The notes below the pieces were generated by a model. The model was given only the letters and a program-made list of their open reading frames with translations. It was not told the DNA's origin and searched no databases. DNA of 64,000 bases, taken from assembly GCA_034440615.1 (NCBI GenBank), contig JAOTOM010004012.1:72501-136500 (forward strand), read 5' to 3'. Numbering within the stretch: position 1 is the first letter of the stretch; every line of letters begins with the position of its first letter. This DNA comes from Ashinkailepas kermadecensis (lineage: Eukaryota; Arthropoda; Thecostraca; Neolepadidae). A program made the position numbers and the translations under genes. Below are positions 56,701-64,000 of this stretch, piece after piece.

Positions 56701-58064
56701 GAAGTCCATGAGACCGCTCCATAAAGCCACCCCGGCAAACATTGAGACCAAATTTATGTTCAGAAAGCAAGTGTCATGACCCCAGAACATCTTTGTCAAA
56801 CATTTTGAAAATATTTCTAAACTTGCGTTGTTATAGCAGCTCTTGAAGACGTTGCAGAGGATGTGACCGTCTGTTTTTTTTGTTCCTGTTGCAGAATTGT
56901 CTGAGGTGCTGTGGACGATGGTGCTGGTGAACGGTTTCAGTCAGGAGTACTGGGGCAGTGTGATGTTGTTCGTCATCTTCGGCGCCTGGACGGGACTGAC
57001 GGTCAGCATTCTGATCGTGATGGAGGGTCTGTCGGCGTTCCTGCACACCCTGCGTCTGCACTGGTGAGCGAGCCTGCCTCCAGGCCTCTGTTGGCGTTCG
57101 ACCAACTGCCACCGCTCCGACCAACTGCCACCGCTCCGACCAACTGCCACTGCTCCGACCAACTGCCACCGCTCCGACCAACTGCCACCGCTCCGACCAA
57201 GTCCCACCGCTCCGACAAACTGCCACTGCTCCGACCAACTGCCACCGCTCCGACCAACTGCCACCGCTCCGACCAACTCCCGCCGCTCCGACGGGCAGCC
57301 GAGAAGCAGGAGACTGAACCACCACAGGTCTCGGGCGGGTCAAGTCCATTGGGGTCACCATTTGGTCATCGTAGTCGGTGCGCCCTAAAGCCTCCACCAT
57401 CCCACCACCCCCGTCGGGGTCACCGCTCGCTCTCCGATGCTTGGAAAGAGGTTGGATCTGTAGCGCATCTCGGTCGGCGTGCCCTAATGGTTCCCCAGCG
57501 GGGTCACCGCTCGCTCTTTAATGCTTGGAGGGAAGTCGGGTTGTCGGGTCTGCAGCACATCTCACTTAGTACCCCGCTGTGGTAATACTGATCGGCTTAT
57601 GCTCATGCCCTGCTGCGCGGCCTGTCATCAGCCATTGCGCGTGGGGTAATGGTGCCCGTTTCGTCACTTCCCCAACGATCCACCGAGGCCGCAGTAATGT
57701 GAGAATCGGAGAGGCGCGTGTGGTCTGGTTGGGCCGACACACCTGAGCCGTTGTTCGCGGCAGGTGATCCATTACACCAGAGACGCTGTGCGGTCGGGGT
57801 GGCTCGCGGTCCGTCGTGTCCCGGCGGTGCCCGACGCCAGCATCCGCCTGAGCACCATCTGTCTGTCTGTCACCATCTGTCTGTCTGTCATCATCTGTCT
57901 GTCTGTCTGTCACCATCACCATCTGTCTGTCACGAGCCCACTCTGTCACACCGCCTCTGTTTGGCAGGGTCGAGTTCCAGTCGAAGTTCTACAAGGGCGA
58001 GGGCTACATCTTCGCGCCGTTCTGCTTCAAGGACATCTTGCAGGAGGCGGAAAGCGGAGAATAG
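29097..58064 (+). CDS. Vha100: V-type proton ATPase 116 kDa subunit a (12 coding exons)
   Basis: This is the membrane a-subunit of the V0 sector, which forms the two proton half-channels next to the c-ring and couples V1 ATP hydrolysis to acidification of endosomes, lysosomes or the plasma-membrane lumen. Joining exons at 29097-29219, 35543-35719, 37149-37277, 41580-41668, 43128-43254, 43432-43608, 47206-47569, 49676-49815, 54154-54509, 54947-55548, 56895-57063 and 57968-58064 gives 2550 nt (849 residues plus stop), the usual family length. Every border is GT/AG and phases match. Residues 1 to about 395 form the cytosolic N-terminal domain and the rest is the multi-spanning membrane domain. 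R752 (in [12 protein letters not shown]), E805 and R815 (in HTLRLHW) correspond to yeast Vph1p R735, E789 and R799. No frameshift or internal stop is present, so the gene looks functional. The isoform cannot be assigned. Confidence 0.97.
31350..32204 (+). pseudogene. Endonuclease-part frame of the deleted LINE
   Basis: 284 codons beginning with a hydrophobic stretch, then a Lys/Arg/Gly-rich linker (about residues 75-100) and then the endonuclease domain. The frame shifts near 32190, so the conserved C-terminal endonuclease block continues in another frame. In an intact element this enzyme nicks the target site. Confidence 0.75.
32364..33357 (+). pseudogene. C-terminal ORF2 remnant of the deleted LINE
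   Basis: Two overlapping frames (32364-33104 and 32986-33357) together cover the region before RT and the post-RT C-terminus. The second frame ends [19 protein letters not shown]. The stop at 33102-33104 reflects a frameshift. No catalytic RT residues are present. Confidence 0.7.
33738..33901 (-). mobile_element. tRNA-derived SINE, copy 2 (reverse)
   Basis: A 164-bp element in opposite orientation, almost identical in structure to copy 1. It is flanked by CATCTCACTGTCATT at 33723-33737 and 33902-33916 (15-bp target duplication). The pol III boxes read on the - strand and the tail GGTTGGTTATT is at the left end. Confidence 0.92.
34728..34883 (+). mobile_element. SINE with tRNA-Lys-like head and the shared tail
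   Basis: The head GCCACTGTAGCGCAGTCGGT continues with a CTCTTGA anticodon-loop-like stretch and GTTCGAATCTC (box B), resembling tRNA-Lys(CTT). The stem has mismatches, so it is not a working tRNA. Downstream, CGACCAATCGGTGTGAGAGG and TTGGCGACGCTATATGACC match the bodies of copies 1 and 2. No clear target duplication was found. Confidence 0.8.
35448..35514 (+). mobile_element. SINE 3' tail fragment
   Basis: GGGCGCTATATGACCTATGC followed by AGTCGATGCGCCCC and an ACTAACTAACTAACC tail. It resembles the fragment at 44841-44898 and lies 28 bp upstream of exon 2, in the 3' end of intron 1. Confidence 0.6.
35543..35719 (+). CDS. Vha100: V-ATPase subunit a, coding exon 2 (residues 42-100)
   Basis: Encodes [20 protein letters not shown] followed by a basic, heptad-like helical stretch and an Asp/Glu/Pro-rich segment. 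This matches the family block in which the N-terminal domain starts its long coiled coil. Acceptor CAG ends at 35542; the donor is GTCAGT at 35720. The length of 177 nt is phase 0-0. Confidence 0.95.
37149..37277 (+). CDS. Vha100: V-ATPase subunit a, coding exon 3 (residues 101-143)
   Basis: Encodes the second part of the N-terminal coiled coil, with [14 protein letters not shown] and [17 protein letters not shown] as recognisable family blocks. Acceptor TTTTACAG, donor GTAAGG, 129 nt, phase 0-0. A similar frame extends 81 nt past the donor before a stop, but that extension has no family resemblance. Confidence 0.95.
37655..37915 (+). repeat. 48-bp minisatellite in intron 3
   Basis: About 5.4 nearly identical copies of a 48-bp unit (GTGTGTGGTGTCACAAGTAC, then CAGAGTCTGGTCACCACCCG and ATGATGTC). 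The unit contains GACCAGA/TCTGGTC arms around one base in the intron 6 version. Frames on both strands are artefacts. Confidence 0.97.
38585..38878. mobile_element. Palindromic MITE-like element with a (TA)n core
   Basis: The left end GATGGTAATATTTCTCAATG continues GAAGGAATGGAGAAGTCCC and is mirrored by the right end down to GAAATATTACCATC, with inverted similarity over more than 100 bp. The centre is (ATAC)n, (GT)n and (TA)n. No clear target duplication was seen, so the class is undetermined. Confidence 0.7.
39308..39735. repeat. CAGTCCCTGGGTGT-type minisatellite in intron 3
   Basis: About 20 copies of a degenerate 19-21 bp unit (CAGTCCCTGGGTGTCAGTCC and variants). It shows no similarity to the 48-bp family. 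Confidence 0.85.
41040..41067. repeat. GC-rich hairpin in intron 3
   Basis: 13-bp perfect arms TTCCGCATCGCCC/GGGCGATGCGGAA separated by TG. It is followed within 35 bp by weaker inverted sequence. No known function. Confidence 0.9.
41580..41668 (+). CDS. Vha100: V-ATPase subunit a, coding exon 4 (residues 144-172 and part of 173)
   Basis: A short exon covering the variable linker between the coiled coil and the conserved FVSGVI block; it starts [19 protein letters not shown]. Acceptor TTGGCAG, donor GTGAGC. It ends after two bases of codon 173, and exon 5 begins with the single base that completes an Asn codon. The region is poorly conserved across the family, so support comes mainly from splice sites, phase and position. 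Alternative splicing is common at this position in the family. Confidence 0.85.
43128..43254 (+). CDS. Vha100: V-ATPase subunit a, coding exon 5 (residues 173-215)
   Basis: Carries the highly conserved [20 protein letters not shown] block and ENPLEDPVS. Acceptor TCTCCAG, donor GTGAGT. The first base completes the codon split with exon 4; the end is phase 0. The next intron is only 177 nt. Confidence 0.96.
43432..43608 (+). CDS. Vha100: V-ATPase subunit a, coding exon 6 (residues 216-274)
   Basis: Encodes the family block [20 protein letters not shown] followed by [15 protein letters not shown] and the start of the second helical hairpin arm of the cytosolic domain. Acceptor TTTTTTGCAG, donor GTGAGA, 177 nt, phase 0-0. 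Confidence 0.96.
44640..44815. repeat. Three-copy tandem repeat in intron 6
   Basis: Roughly three 54-62 bp units, each with CACCGCCACTTCTTG and ATGCAGCGGCC...GACGGGYTAGGTGGATC. Confidence 0.8.
44841..44898 (+). mobile_element. Severely 5'-truncated SINE with target duplication
   Basis: 58 bp (TGTGGCGCTGTATAACCAAT, then GCAGTTGATGCGCCCTAAAA and a CCAACCAA tail) between two copies of TGTTCAGATT (44831-44840 and 44899-44908). The duplication shows that it integrated already truncated. Confidence 0.75.
45240..47195 (+). repeat. 48-bp minisatellite array in intron 6, reaching exon 7
   Basis: About 41 copies of a 45-48 bp unit (GTGTGTGGTGTCACCAGGAC, then CAGAGCCGGGTCACCACCCG and ATGTTGTG). Variants differ by GTT/GAT and by a 3-bp deletion. 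The unit is homologous to the intron 3 array and in the same orientation. The last unit ends about 10 bp before exon 7. The long open frames on both strands (up to 408 codons) are produced by the array. Confidence 0.97.
47206..47569 (+). CDS. Vha100: V-ATPase subunit a, coding exon 7 (residues 275-395 and part of 396)
   Basis: Completes the cytosolic domain. Recognisable blocks are [33 protein letters not shown] and [15 protein letters not shown]. It ends in VANYREMNP just before the first membrane helix. The acceptor is TCTGCAG with essentially no upstream pyrimidine tract, because a minisatellite comes to within about 12 bp of the exon. The donor is GTGGGC; one base of codon 396 remains and is completed by exon 8. 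Confidence 0.96.
47570..48800 (+). other. Intron 7, first part
   Basis: GC-rich for about 250 bp after the donor (GGCGGCGGCGGC and GGAGGCGGCGG), then AT-rich with no recognisable feature until the 60-bp minisatellite. Confidence 0.7.
48805..49450. repeat. 60-61 bp minisatellite in intron 7
   Basis: About 11 copies of a unit containing GACCTGGGTGTGCCACTGTG, CTTCCCCACCAGCGTCAGCC and GGGAGATTGTGAGCTGTTG. Two main variants alternate (GCCGTATCCCTGCGACC or GTGTGCCACTGTGGC), so a higher-order pattern may exist. Confidence 0.93.
49676..49815 (+). CDS. Vha100: V-ATPase subunit a, coding exon 8 (residues 396-442), first membrane helices
   Basis: Encodes [20 protein letters not shown], the entry to the membrane domain, with hydrophobic segments near residues 398-412 and 417-431 and a basic cytosolic turn (KEKKLGSKR). 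Acceptor CGGCAG, donor GTAACC. A 3.7-kb minisatellite begins about 30-40 bp beyond the donor. Retention of the intron would hit a TGA within three codons. Confidence 0.96.
49855..53555. repeat. 3.7-kb two-phase minisatellite in intron 8
   Basis: The first half (to about 51960) has units of about 100 bp built from ACACGCGTCACACACGA, CTCGCGCCATTCACCACACA, TGTCGCTCACC and ACAGCTCGTGCCACACGTCA. The second half is a tighter 59-60 bp unit (ACACAGCTCGTGCCACACGT, CGCATGCCACCACCACACGC, CACATGTCACCACCACACG). All three + frames stay open for more than 1200 codons because the units lack stop triplets. These frames are not genes. Small indels between units could be real or sequencing errors. Confidence 0.96.
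54154..54509 (+). CDS. Vha100: V-ATPase subunit a, coding exon 9 (residues 443-560 and part of 561)
   Basis: Begins [20 protein letters not shown], a conserved membrane helix. A luminal loop follows with two N-glycosylation sequons (N493 in NAT and N506 in NAS) and [20 protein letters not shown]. It ends with another hydrophobic segment around 540-560. Glycosylation in this loop is known for family members. Acceptor CCACAG, donor GTGAGT, codon 561 split 2+1. Confidence 0.97.
54947..55548 (+). CDS. Vha100: V-ATPase subunit a, coding exon 10 (residues 561-762), proton-channel arginine
   Basis: The largest coding exon. Hydrophobic segments lie near 572-600, 624-637 and 670-693. A cytosolic loop carries a run of acidic residues (718-723). 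It ends in the long tilted helix with [17 protein letters not shown]752 is the arginine equivalent to Vph1p R735, which strips protons from the c-ring carboxylates. Acceptor CGGCAG, donor GTGAGT. Gln762 is split 1+2 with exon 11. Confidence 0.97.
56085..56128 (+). mobile_element. SINE tail fragment in intron 10
   Basis: CAGTAGTCGACGCGTCGTAG with a CCAATAGCCAACCAACC tail matches the 3' end of the SINE family. No head is present. Confidence 0.55.
56387..56562. repeat. 72-bp tandem repeat in intron 10
   Basis: About 2.5 copies of a unit beginning GCATTGTATGTCTTGTGTAC and containing ACTCTTTCAG, starting at 56387, 56459 and 56532. Confidence 0.85.
56895..57063 (+). CDS. Vha100: V-ATPase subunit a, coding exon 11 (residues 762-818)
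   Basis: Encodes [20 protein letters not shown] and the last membrane helix, ending [16 protein letters not shown]805 and R815 match Vph1p E789 and R799. Acceptor TTGCAG, donor GTGAGC. Trp818 is split 2+1. A 19-bp minisatellite begins roughly 30 bp after the donor. Confidence 0.97.
57095..57290. repeat. 19-bp minisatellite in intron 11
   Basis: About ten copies of CGACCAACTGCCACCGCTC starting roughly 30 bp after the exon 11 donor. Confidence 0.95.
57855..57935. repeat. (CTGT)n / CACCATCTGTCTGT repeat
   Basis: Short tandem repeat of CTGTCTGTCACCAT and CTGT about 35 bp upstream of exon 12; it may serve as the pyrimidine-rich part of the 3' splice region. Confidence 0.8.
57968..58064 (+). CDS. 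Vha100: V-ATPase subunit a, coding exon 12 (residues 818-849 and stop)
   Basis: Encodes the conserved C-terminus [20 protein letters not shown], then [11 protein letters not shown] and a TAG stop at 58062-58064. Acceptor TTTGGCAG. The ending is typical of the family. Confidence 0.96.
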
Positions 58065-58790
<726 letters not shown>

Positions 58791-59119
58791 TTTTTATGTT
58801 GTATTGGCCACCGTATTGACATTGTATTGTATTGACAAACATCGACCCATTCCCATAGTAGGAACAATATTTTTTCCATATTTGCGTCATGGCTATAGAC
58901 CGCAACATTGGCAAACGAGTGTCTTTTATCCCTTGCGAAGTTTCTGGTTACGATAATGCATTCATGCGAAGTACCCAATACCCTATACCCTTTCCCACAG
59001 GAAAGTTGGAACGTAAATGTTGGGGTTTTCGAACATGGTGCATCCATAATTGCCAGCGGAACAATGTCTCTGTAATCCATCAGACCGGCCGTTGATGAGA
59101 CTGACCTGGGGACGTTCAG

Positions 59120-59275
59120 ATAAAGCCGGCGATGGTTGGTGGCCTATAGCTGCTGCCCCAAAAGCCGGCGATGGTTGGTGGCCTCTCGCTGCTACCCCAA
59201 AGCCGGCGATGGTTGGTGGCCTCTCGCTGCTACCCCAAAGCCGGCGATGGCTGGCCTCCGGCTGCTGCCCCAAAG
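59120..59275. repeat. 37-38 bp tandem repeat
   Basis: Four copies of a unit with AAAGCCGGCGATGGTTGGTG and GCCTCTCGCTGCTACCCC. Confidence 0.9.
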
Positions 59276-59289
59276 CAACGGTCGTTGCT

Positions 59290-59535
59290 ATTGTGACTCA
59301 AAGGAGAGGTGCCAGAAAGACCCACAAAGACACTGTCTTATCATAAGGACCGTTACGGACCCAGGTCAGAAGGACCCCAAGACACAGACTTATCAGGGCC
59401 TTTACGAACCCGGATCAGAAAGACTTCAAAGGCACCGACTTATCATGACGACCCCAAGACACCGACTCATCCTGAGGACCTTAACGAACCCGGATCAGAG
59501 GGATTGCCGTAGACACCAATGCGTCCCGAAGACCG
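59290..59535. repeat. Degenerate CAGA...GACACCGACTTATC repeat
   Basis: About five diverged units of roughly 50 bp sharing GACCTTAACGAACCCGGATC-like and AGACACCGACTTATC-like blocks. Confidence 0.65.
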
Positions 59536-59607
59536 TTGCGTGCTCGTAGTGGTCTGGCAGGCCGGCAGGGACGCCAGAAATCACATTTGCTCCGTCGTGT
59601 TACGTTC

Positions 59608-62600
59608 ATCAGGACAGTGTCGGGTGGGGAGCGGGACTCCGCTGTCTGATGTTCGTCAGTCAGGACAGTGTCGGGTGGGGAGCGGGACTCCGCTGTCTGA
59701 TGTTCGTCAGTCAGGACAGTGTCGGGTGGGGAGCGAGACTCTTGTCTGATGTTCGTCAGTCAGGACAGTGTCGGGTGGGGAGCGGGACTCTTGTCTGATG
59801 TTCGTCAGTCAGGACTGTCGGGTGGGGAGCGGGACTCTTGTCTGATGTTCGTCAGTCAGGACAGTGTCGGGTGGGGAGCGGGACTCCGCTGTCTGATGTT
59901 CGTCAGTCAGGACAGTGTCGGGTGGGGAGCGGGACTCCGCTGTCTGATGTTCGTCAGTCAGGACAGTGTCGGGTGGGGAGCGGGACTCCGCTGTCTGATG
60001 TTCGTCAGTCAGGACAGTGTCGGGTGGGGAGCGGGACTCCGCTGTCTGATGTTCGTCAGTCAGGACAGTGTCGGGTGGGGAGCGGGACTCCGCTGTCTGA
60101 TGTTCGTCAGTCAGGACAGTGTCGGGTGGGGAGCGGGACTCCGCTGTCTGATGTTCGTCAGTCAGGACAGTGTCGGGTGGGGAGCGGGACTCTTGTCGGA
60201 TGTTCGTCAGTCAGGACAGTGTCGGGTGGGGAGCGGGACTCCGCTGTCTGATGTTCGTCAGTCAGGACAGTCGGGTGGGGAGCGGGACTCCGCTGTCTGA
60301 TGTTCGTCAGTCTGGTGGGGGGTGGGACTCCGCTGTCTGATGTTCGTCAGTCAGGACAGTGTCGGGGAGTGACTCTTTGTCTGGTTTAGTGTCGGGTGGG
60401 GAGCGGGACTCCGCTGTCTGATGTTCGTCAGTAGGACAGTGTCGGGTGGGGAGCGGGACTCTTGTCTGATGTTCGTCAGTCAGGACAGTGTCGGGTGGGG
60501 AGCGGGACTCCGCTGTCTGATGTTCGTCAGTCAGGACAGTGTCGGGTGGGGAGCGGGACTCCGCTGTCTGATGTTCGTCAGTCAGGACAGTGTCGGGTGG
60601 GGAGCGGGACTCTTGTCTGATGTTCGTCAGTCAGGACAGTGTCGGGTGGGGAGCGGGACTCCGCTGTCTGATGTTCGTCAGTCAGGACAGTGTCGGGTGA
60701 GGGGGAGCGGGACTCTTGTCTGATGTTCGTCAGTCAGGACAGTGTCGGGTGGGGAGCGGGACTCCGCTGTCTGATGTTCGTCAGTCAGGACAGTGTCGGG
60801 TGGGGGAGCGGGACTCCGCTGTCTGATGTTCGTCAGTCAGGACAGTGTCGGGTGTGGAGCGGGACTCTTGTCGGATGTTCGTCAGTCAGGACAGTGTCTG
60901 GTGGGGAGCGGGACTCCGCTGTCTGATGTTCGTCAGTCAGGACAGTGTCGGGTGGGGAGCGGGACTCTTGTCTGATGTTCGTCAGTCAGGAGCAGTGTCG
61001 TGTGGTCAGGACAGTGTCGGGTGGGGAGCGGGACTCCGCTGTCTGATGTTCGTCAGTCAGGACAGTGTCGGGTGGGGAGCGGGACTCCGCTGTCTGATGT
61101 TCGTCAGTCAGGACAGTGTCGGGTGGGGAGCGGGACTCTGTCTGTGTGGATGTTCGTCAGTCAGGACAGTGTCGGGTGGGGAGCGGGACTCTTGTGATTC
61201 GTTAGGACGCTTGTCTGATGTTCGTCAGTCAGGACAGTGTCGGGTGGGGAGCGGGACTCGTTGTCTGATGTTCGTCAGTCAGGACAGTGTCGGGGGGGGC
61301 GTAGGGGGCGGGACTCCGCTGTCTGATGTTCGTCAGTCAGGACAGTGTCGGGTGGGGAGCGGGACTCCTTGTCGGATGTTCGTCAGTCAGGACAGTGTCG
61401 GGTGGGGAGCGGGACTCGTTGTCGGATGTTCGTCAGTCAGGACAGTGTCGGGTGGGGCGGGACTTTGTCGGATGTTCGTCAGTCAGGACAGTGTCGGGTG
61501 GGGGGGGGAACTTGTCGGATGTTCGTCAGTCAGGACAGTGTCGGGTGGGGAGCGGGACTCCTTGTCGGATGTTCGTCAGTCAGGACAGTGTCGGGTGGGG
61601 AGCGGGACTCCTTGTCGGATGTTCGTCAGTCAGGACAGTGTCGGGTGGGGAGCGGGACTCCGTTGTCGGATGTTCGTCAGTCAGGACAGTGTCGGGTGGG
61701 GAGCGGGACTCCGTTGTCTGATGTTCGTCAGTCAGGACAGTGTCGGGTGGGGAGCGGGACTCCGTTGTCTGATGTTCGTCAGTCAGGACAGTGTCGGGTG
61801 GGGAGCGGCTCGCTTGTCTGATGTTCGTCAGTCAGGACAGTGTCGGGTGGGGAGCGGGACTCTCCTGTCGGATGTTCGTCAGTCAGGACAGTGTCGGTGT
61901 CTTTTGATGTTCGTCAGTCAGGACAGTGTCGGGTGGGGAGCGGGACTCTGTTGATGTTCGTCAGTCAGGACAGTGTCGGGTGGGGAGCGGGACTCTTGTC
62001 GGATGTTCGTCAGTCAGGACAGTGTCGGGTGGGGAGCGGGACTCTTGTCTGATGTTCGTCAGTCAGGACAGTGTCGGGTGGGGAGCGGGACTCTTGTCGG
62101 ATGTTCGTCAGTCAGGACAGTGTCGGGTGGGGAGCGGGACTCTTGTCGGATGTTCGTCAGTCAGGACAGTGTCGGGTGGGGAGCGGGACTCTTGTCGGAT
62201 GTTCGTCAGTCAGGACAGTGTCGGGTGGGGAGCGGGACTCTTGTCGGATGTTCGTCAGTCAGGACAGTGTCGGGTGGGGAGCGGGACTCTTGTCGATGTT
62301 CGTTCAGTCAGGACAGGTGTCGGGTGGGGAGCGGGACTCTTTTTTGTTCAGTCAGGACAGTGTCGGGTGGGGAGCGGGACCTTGTCGGATGTTCGTCAGT
62401 CAGGACAGTGTCGGGTGGGGAGCGGAACTCTTGTCGGGTGTTCAGTCAGGACAGTGTCGGGTGGGGAGCGGGACTCTTGTCGGATGTTCGTCAGTCAGGA
62501 CAGTGTCGGGTGGGGAGCGGGACTCTTGTCGGATGTTCGTCAGTCAGGACAGTGTCGGGTGAGGAGCGGGACTCTTGTGGGATGTTCGTCAGTCAGGACA

Positions 62601-63450
62601 GTGTCGGGTGGGGAGCGGGACTCTTGTCTGATGTTCATCAGTCAGGGCAGTGTCGGGTGGGGAGCGGGACTCTTGTCTGATGTTCGTCAGTCAGGACAGT
62701 GTCGGGTGGGGAGCGGGACTCTTGTCTGATGTTCGTCAGTCAGGACAGTGTCGGGTGGGGAGCGGGACTCCGCTGTCTGATGTTCGTCAGTCAGGACAGT
62801 GTCGGGTGGGGAGCGGGACTCCGCTGTCTGATGTTCGTCAGTCAGGACAGTCGGGTGGGGAGCGGGACTCTTGTCGGATGTTCGTCAGTCAGGACAGTGT
62901 CGGGTGGGGAGCGGGACTCTTGTCGGATGTTCGTCAGTCAGGACAGTATCGGGTGGGGAGCGGAACTCTTGTCGGGTGTTCAGTCAGGACAGTGTTGGGT
63001 GGGGAGCGGGACTCTTGTCTGATGTTCATCAGTCAGGGCAGTGTCGGGTGGGGAGCGGGACTCTTGTCTGATGTTCATCAGTCAGGGCAGTGTCGGGTGG
63101 GGAGCGGGACTCTTGTCTGATGTTCGTCAGTCAGGACAGTGTCGGATGAGGAGCGGGACTCTCGTCTGATGTTCATCAGTCAGGACAGTATCGGGTGGGG
63201 AGCGGAACTCTTGTCGGGTGTTCAGTCAGGACAGTGTTGGGTGGGGAGCGGGACTCTTGTCTGATGTTCATCAGTCAGGGCAGTGTCGGGTGGGGAGCGG
63301 GACTCTTGTCTGATGTTCGTCAGTCAGGACAGTGTCAGATGGGGAGCGGGACTCTTGTCGGATGTTCGTCAGTCAGGACAGTGTCGGGTGGGGAGCGGGA
63401 CTCTCGTCTGATGTTCATCAGTCAGGACAGTGTCGGATGGGGAGCGGGAC
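59608..63450. repeat. 3.85-kb minisatellite, 49-50 bp unit
   Basis: About 75-78 copies of a unit made of GATGTTCGTCAGTCAGGACA, GTGTCGGGTGGGGAGCGGGA and CTCCGCTGTCT or CTCTTGTCG/CTCTTGTCT. The CTCCGCTGTCT variant dominates 59.85-61.1 kb and the CTCTTGTCGG variant 61.9-62.6 kb, so variants are clustered. The array is about 1.5 kb beyond the V-ATPase stop codon. Frames on the + strand are artefacts. Confidence 0.97.
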
Positions 63451-63454
63451 TTCA

Positions 63455-64000
63455 CCGACATCCCACCCGTGAACTCTTCAGCTGAGGGCTCTTCTGTGCG
63501 TAGAAAAGGTGCCCCTTAGGGATACTCCAGTGCACCTAGAAATTGTTTTCCAAGCAGTGATACCCTCCGGGAAAATGACGCCTCTCCGGGCAAGTGTCCC
63601 CCCCCCCTCCCCCACACACACGCATTTTCCTGGACCCCCTGTCGTGACCCAACTGAGTAAATATTTTAACGCGAAAAGGAACAAAAAATAGCCTTTTGGC
63701 TGCAGTTGTCACGAAGATGTGAGTGACACTTCCTAGCATGCTAGATGCCTATAATATTAACAACGCATTCGAATTCGGCATCATCTTCACGTGTTCTTCG
63801 ATTTCGCTAAATGTTTCAGAAAATTTGCATTATGAACTTTAAAATAAAACTTTCACGGCTTCGTCGCTTGCCAAGGTAAGCCAAAACCCAATTATTCAGC
63901 AACGCAAGCAATTTGACCTCCAAAGGTCAAAAAAGGGTAATTGTGGTCTAAAACGAGTTGCCGCAGAACTGCTGATGATGATGATTTGGAGCTTGGGGGC
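63455..64000. other. No recognisable gene
   Basis: Short non-coding remainder with a C-run (63599-63615). Nothing I can assign. Confidence 0.5.

Noticed and set aside
59719..63485. Frames of up to 369 codons repeating MFVSQDSVGWGAGL
   Set aside because: Translation of the 49-50 bp minisatellite in frames that shift with unit length. No start or domain evidence.

Overview
This is eukaryotic (metazoan) nuclear DNA. It contains one split gene that can be reconstructed completely: subunit a (about 100-116 kDa) of the V-type proton ATPase, on the + strand at 29097-58064. Twelve coding exons with consensus GT/AG borders and matching phases give a 2550-nt reading frame of 849 residues plus stop. 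Exon phases, domain order and key arginines all fit the family. The transposon types, the tRNA-derived SINEs and the dense minisatellites suggest an arthropod, perhaps a crustacean. That assignment is an inference and is not decided by the sequence.

Layout. Positions 1-10 kb are intergenic and full of mobile DNA: a 2.37-kb non-autonomous hAT element with an exact 8-bp target duplication (1888-4258) and a small MITE nested in it, a 290-300 bp tandem repeat (about 6.95-7.74 kb, related monomer at 1.4-1.84 kb), and a foldback-type element made of 16-bp repeats in opposite orientations (8053-9472). A decayed non-LTR retrotransposon with zinc knuckles, APE endonuclease, reverse transcriptase, RNase H and a terminal CCHC-like motif fills about 10.2-15.1 kb. 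A possible Cys-rich exon of another gene lies on the - strand at 15908-16123. Positions 16.3-21.35 kb hold a TA microsatellite, a G-rich minisatellite and a degenerate GC/T-rich array with an approximately 2.14-kb higher-order period. A - strand LINE ORF1 (21.35-24.7 kb) is split by a 2259-bp hAT-like insertion that itself carries about 60 copies of a 12-bp repeat. Positions 24.8-28.1 kb look non-coding.

The V-ATPase gene occupies 29-58 kb. Intron 1 contains an internally deleted LINE and two SINEs. Introns 3, 6, 7, 8 and 11 contain minisatellites, several of them lying within tens of bases of a splice site. Introns 3 and 6 share the same 48-bp repeat family. The 3' UTR contains a (TA)n tract of about 200 bp. 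The 3' flank (59.6-63.45 kb) is a 3.85-kb array of a 49-50 bp unit.

Most long open frames in the window (for example the >1200-codon frames over 49.8-53.6 kb) are stop-free tandem repeats and not genes. The only well-supported cellular protein is the proton-pump subunit. Everything else is mobile elements, their remnants, or tandem repeats.
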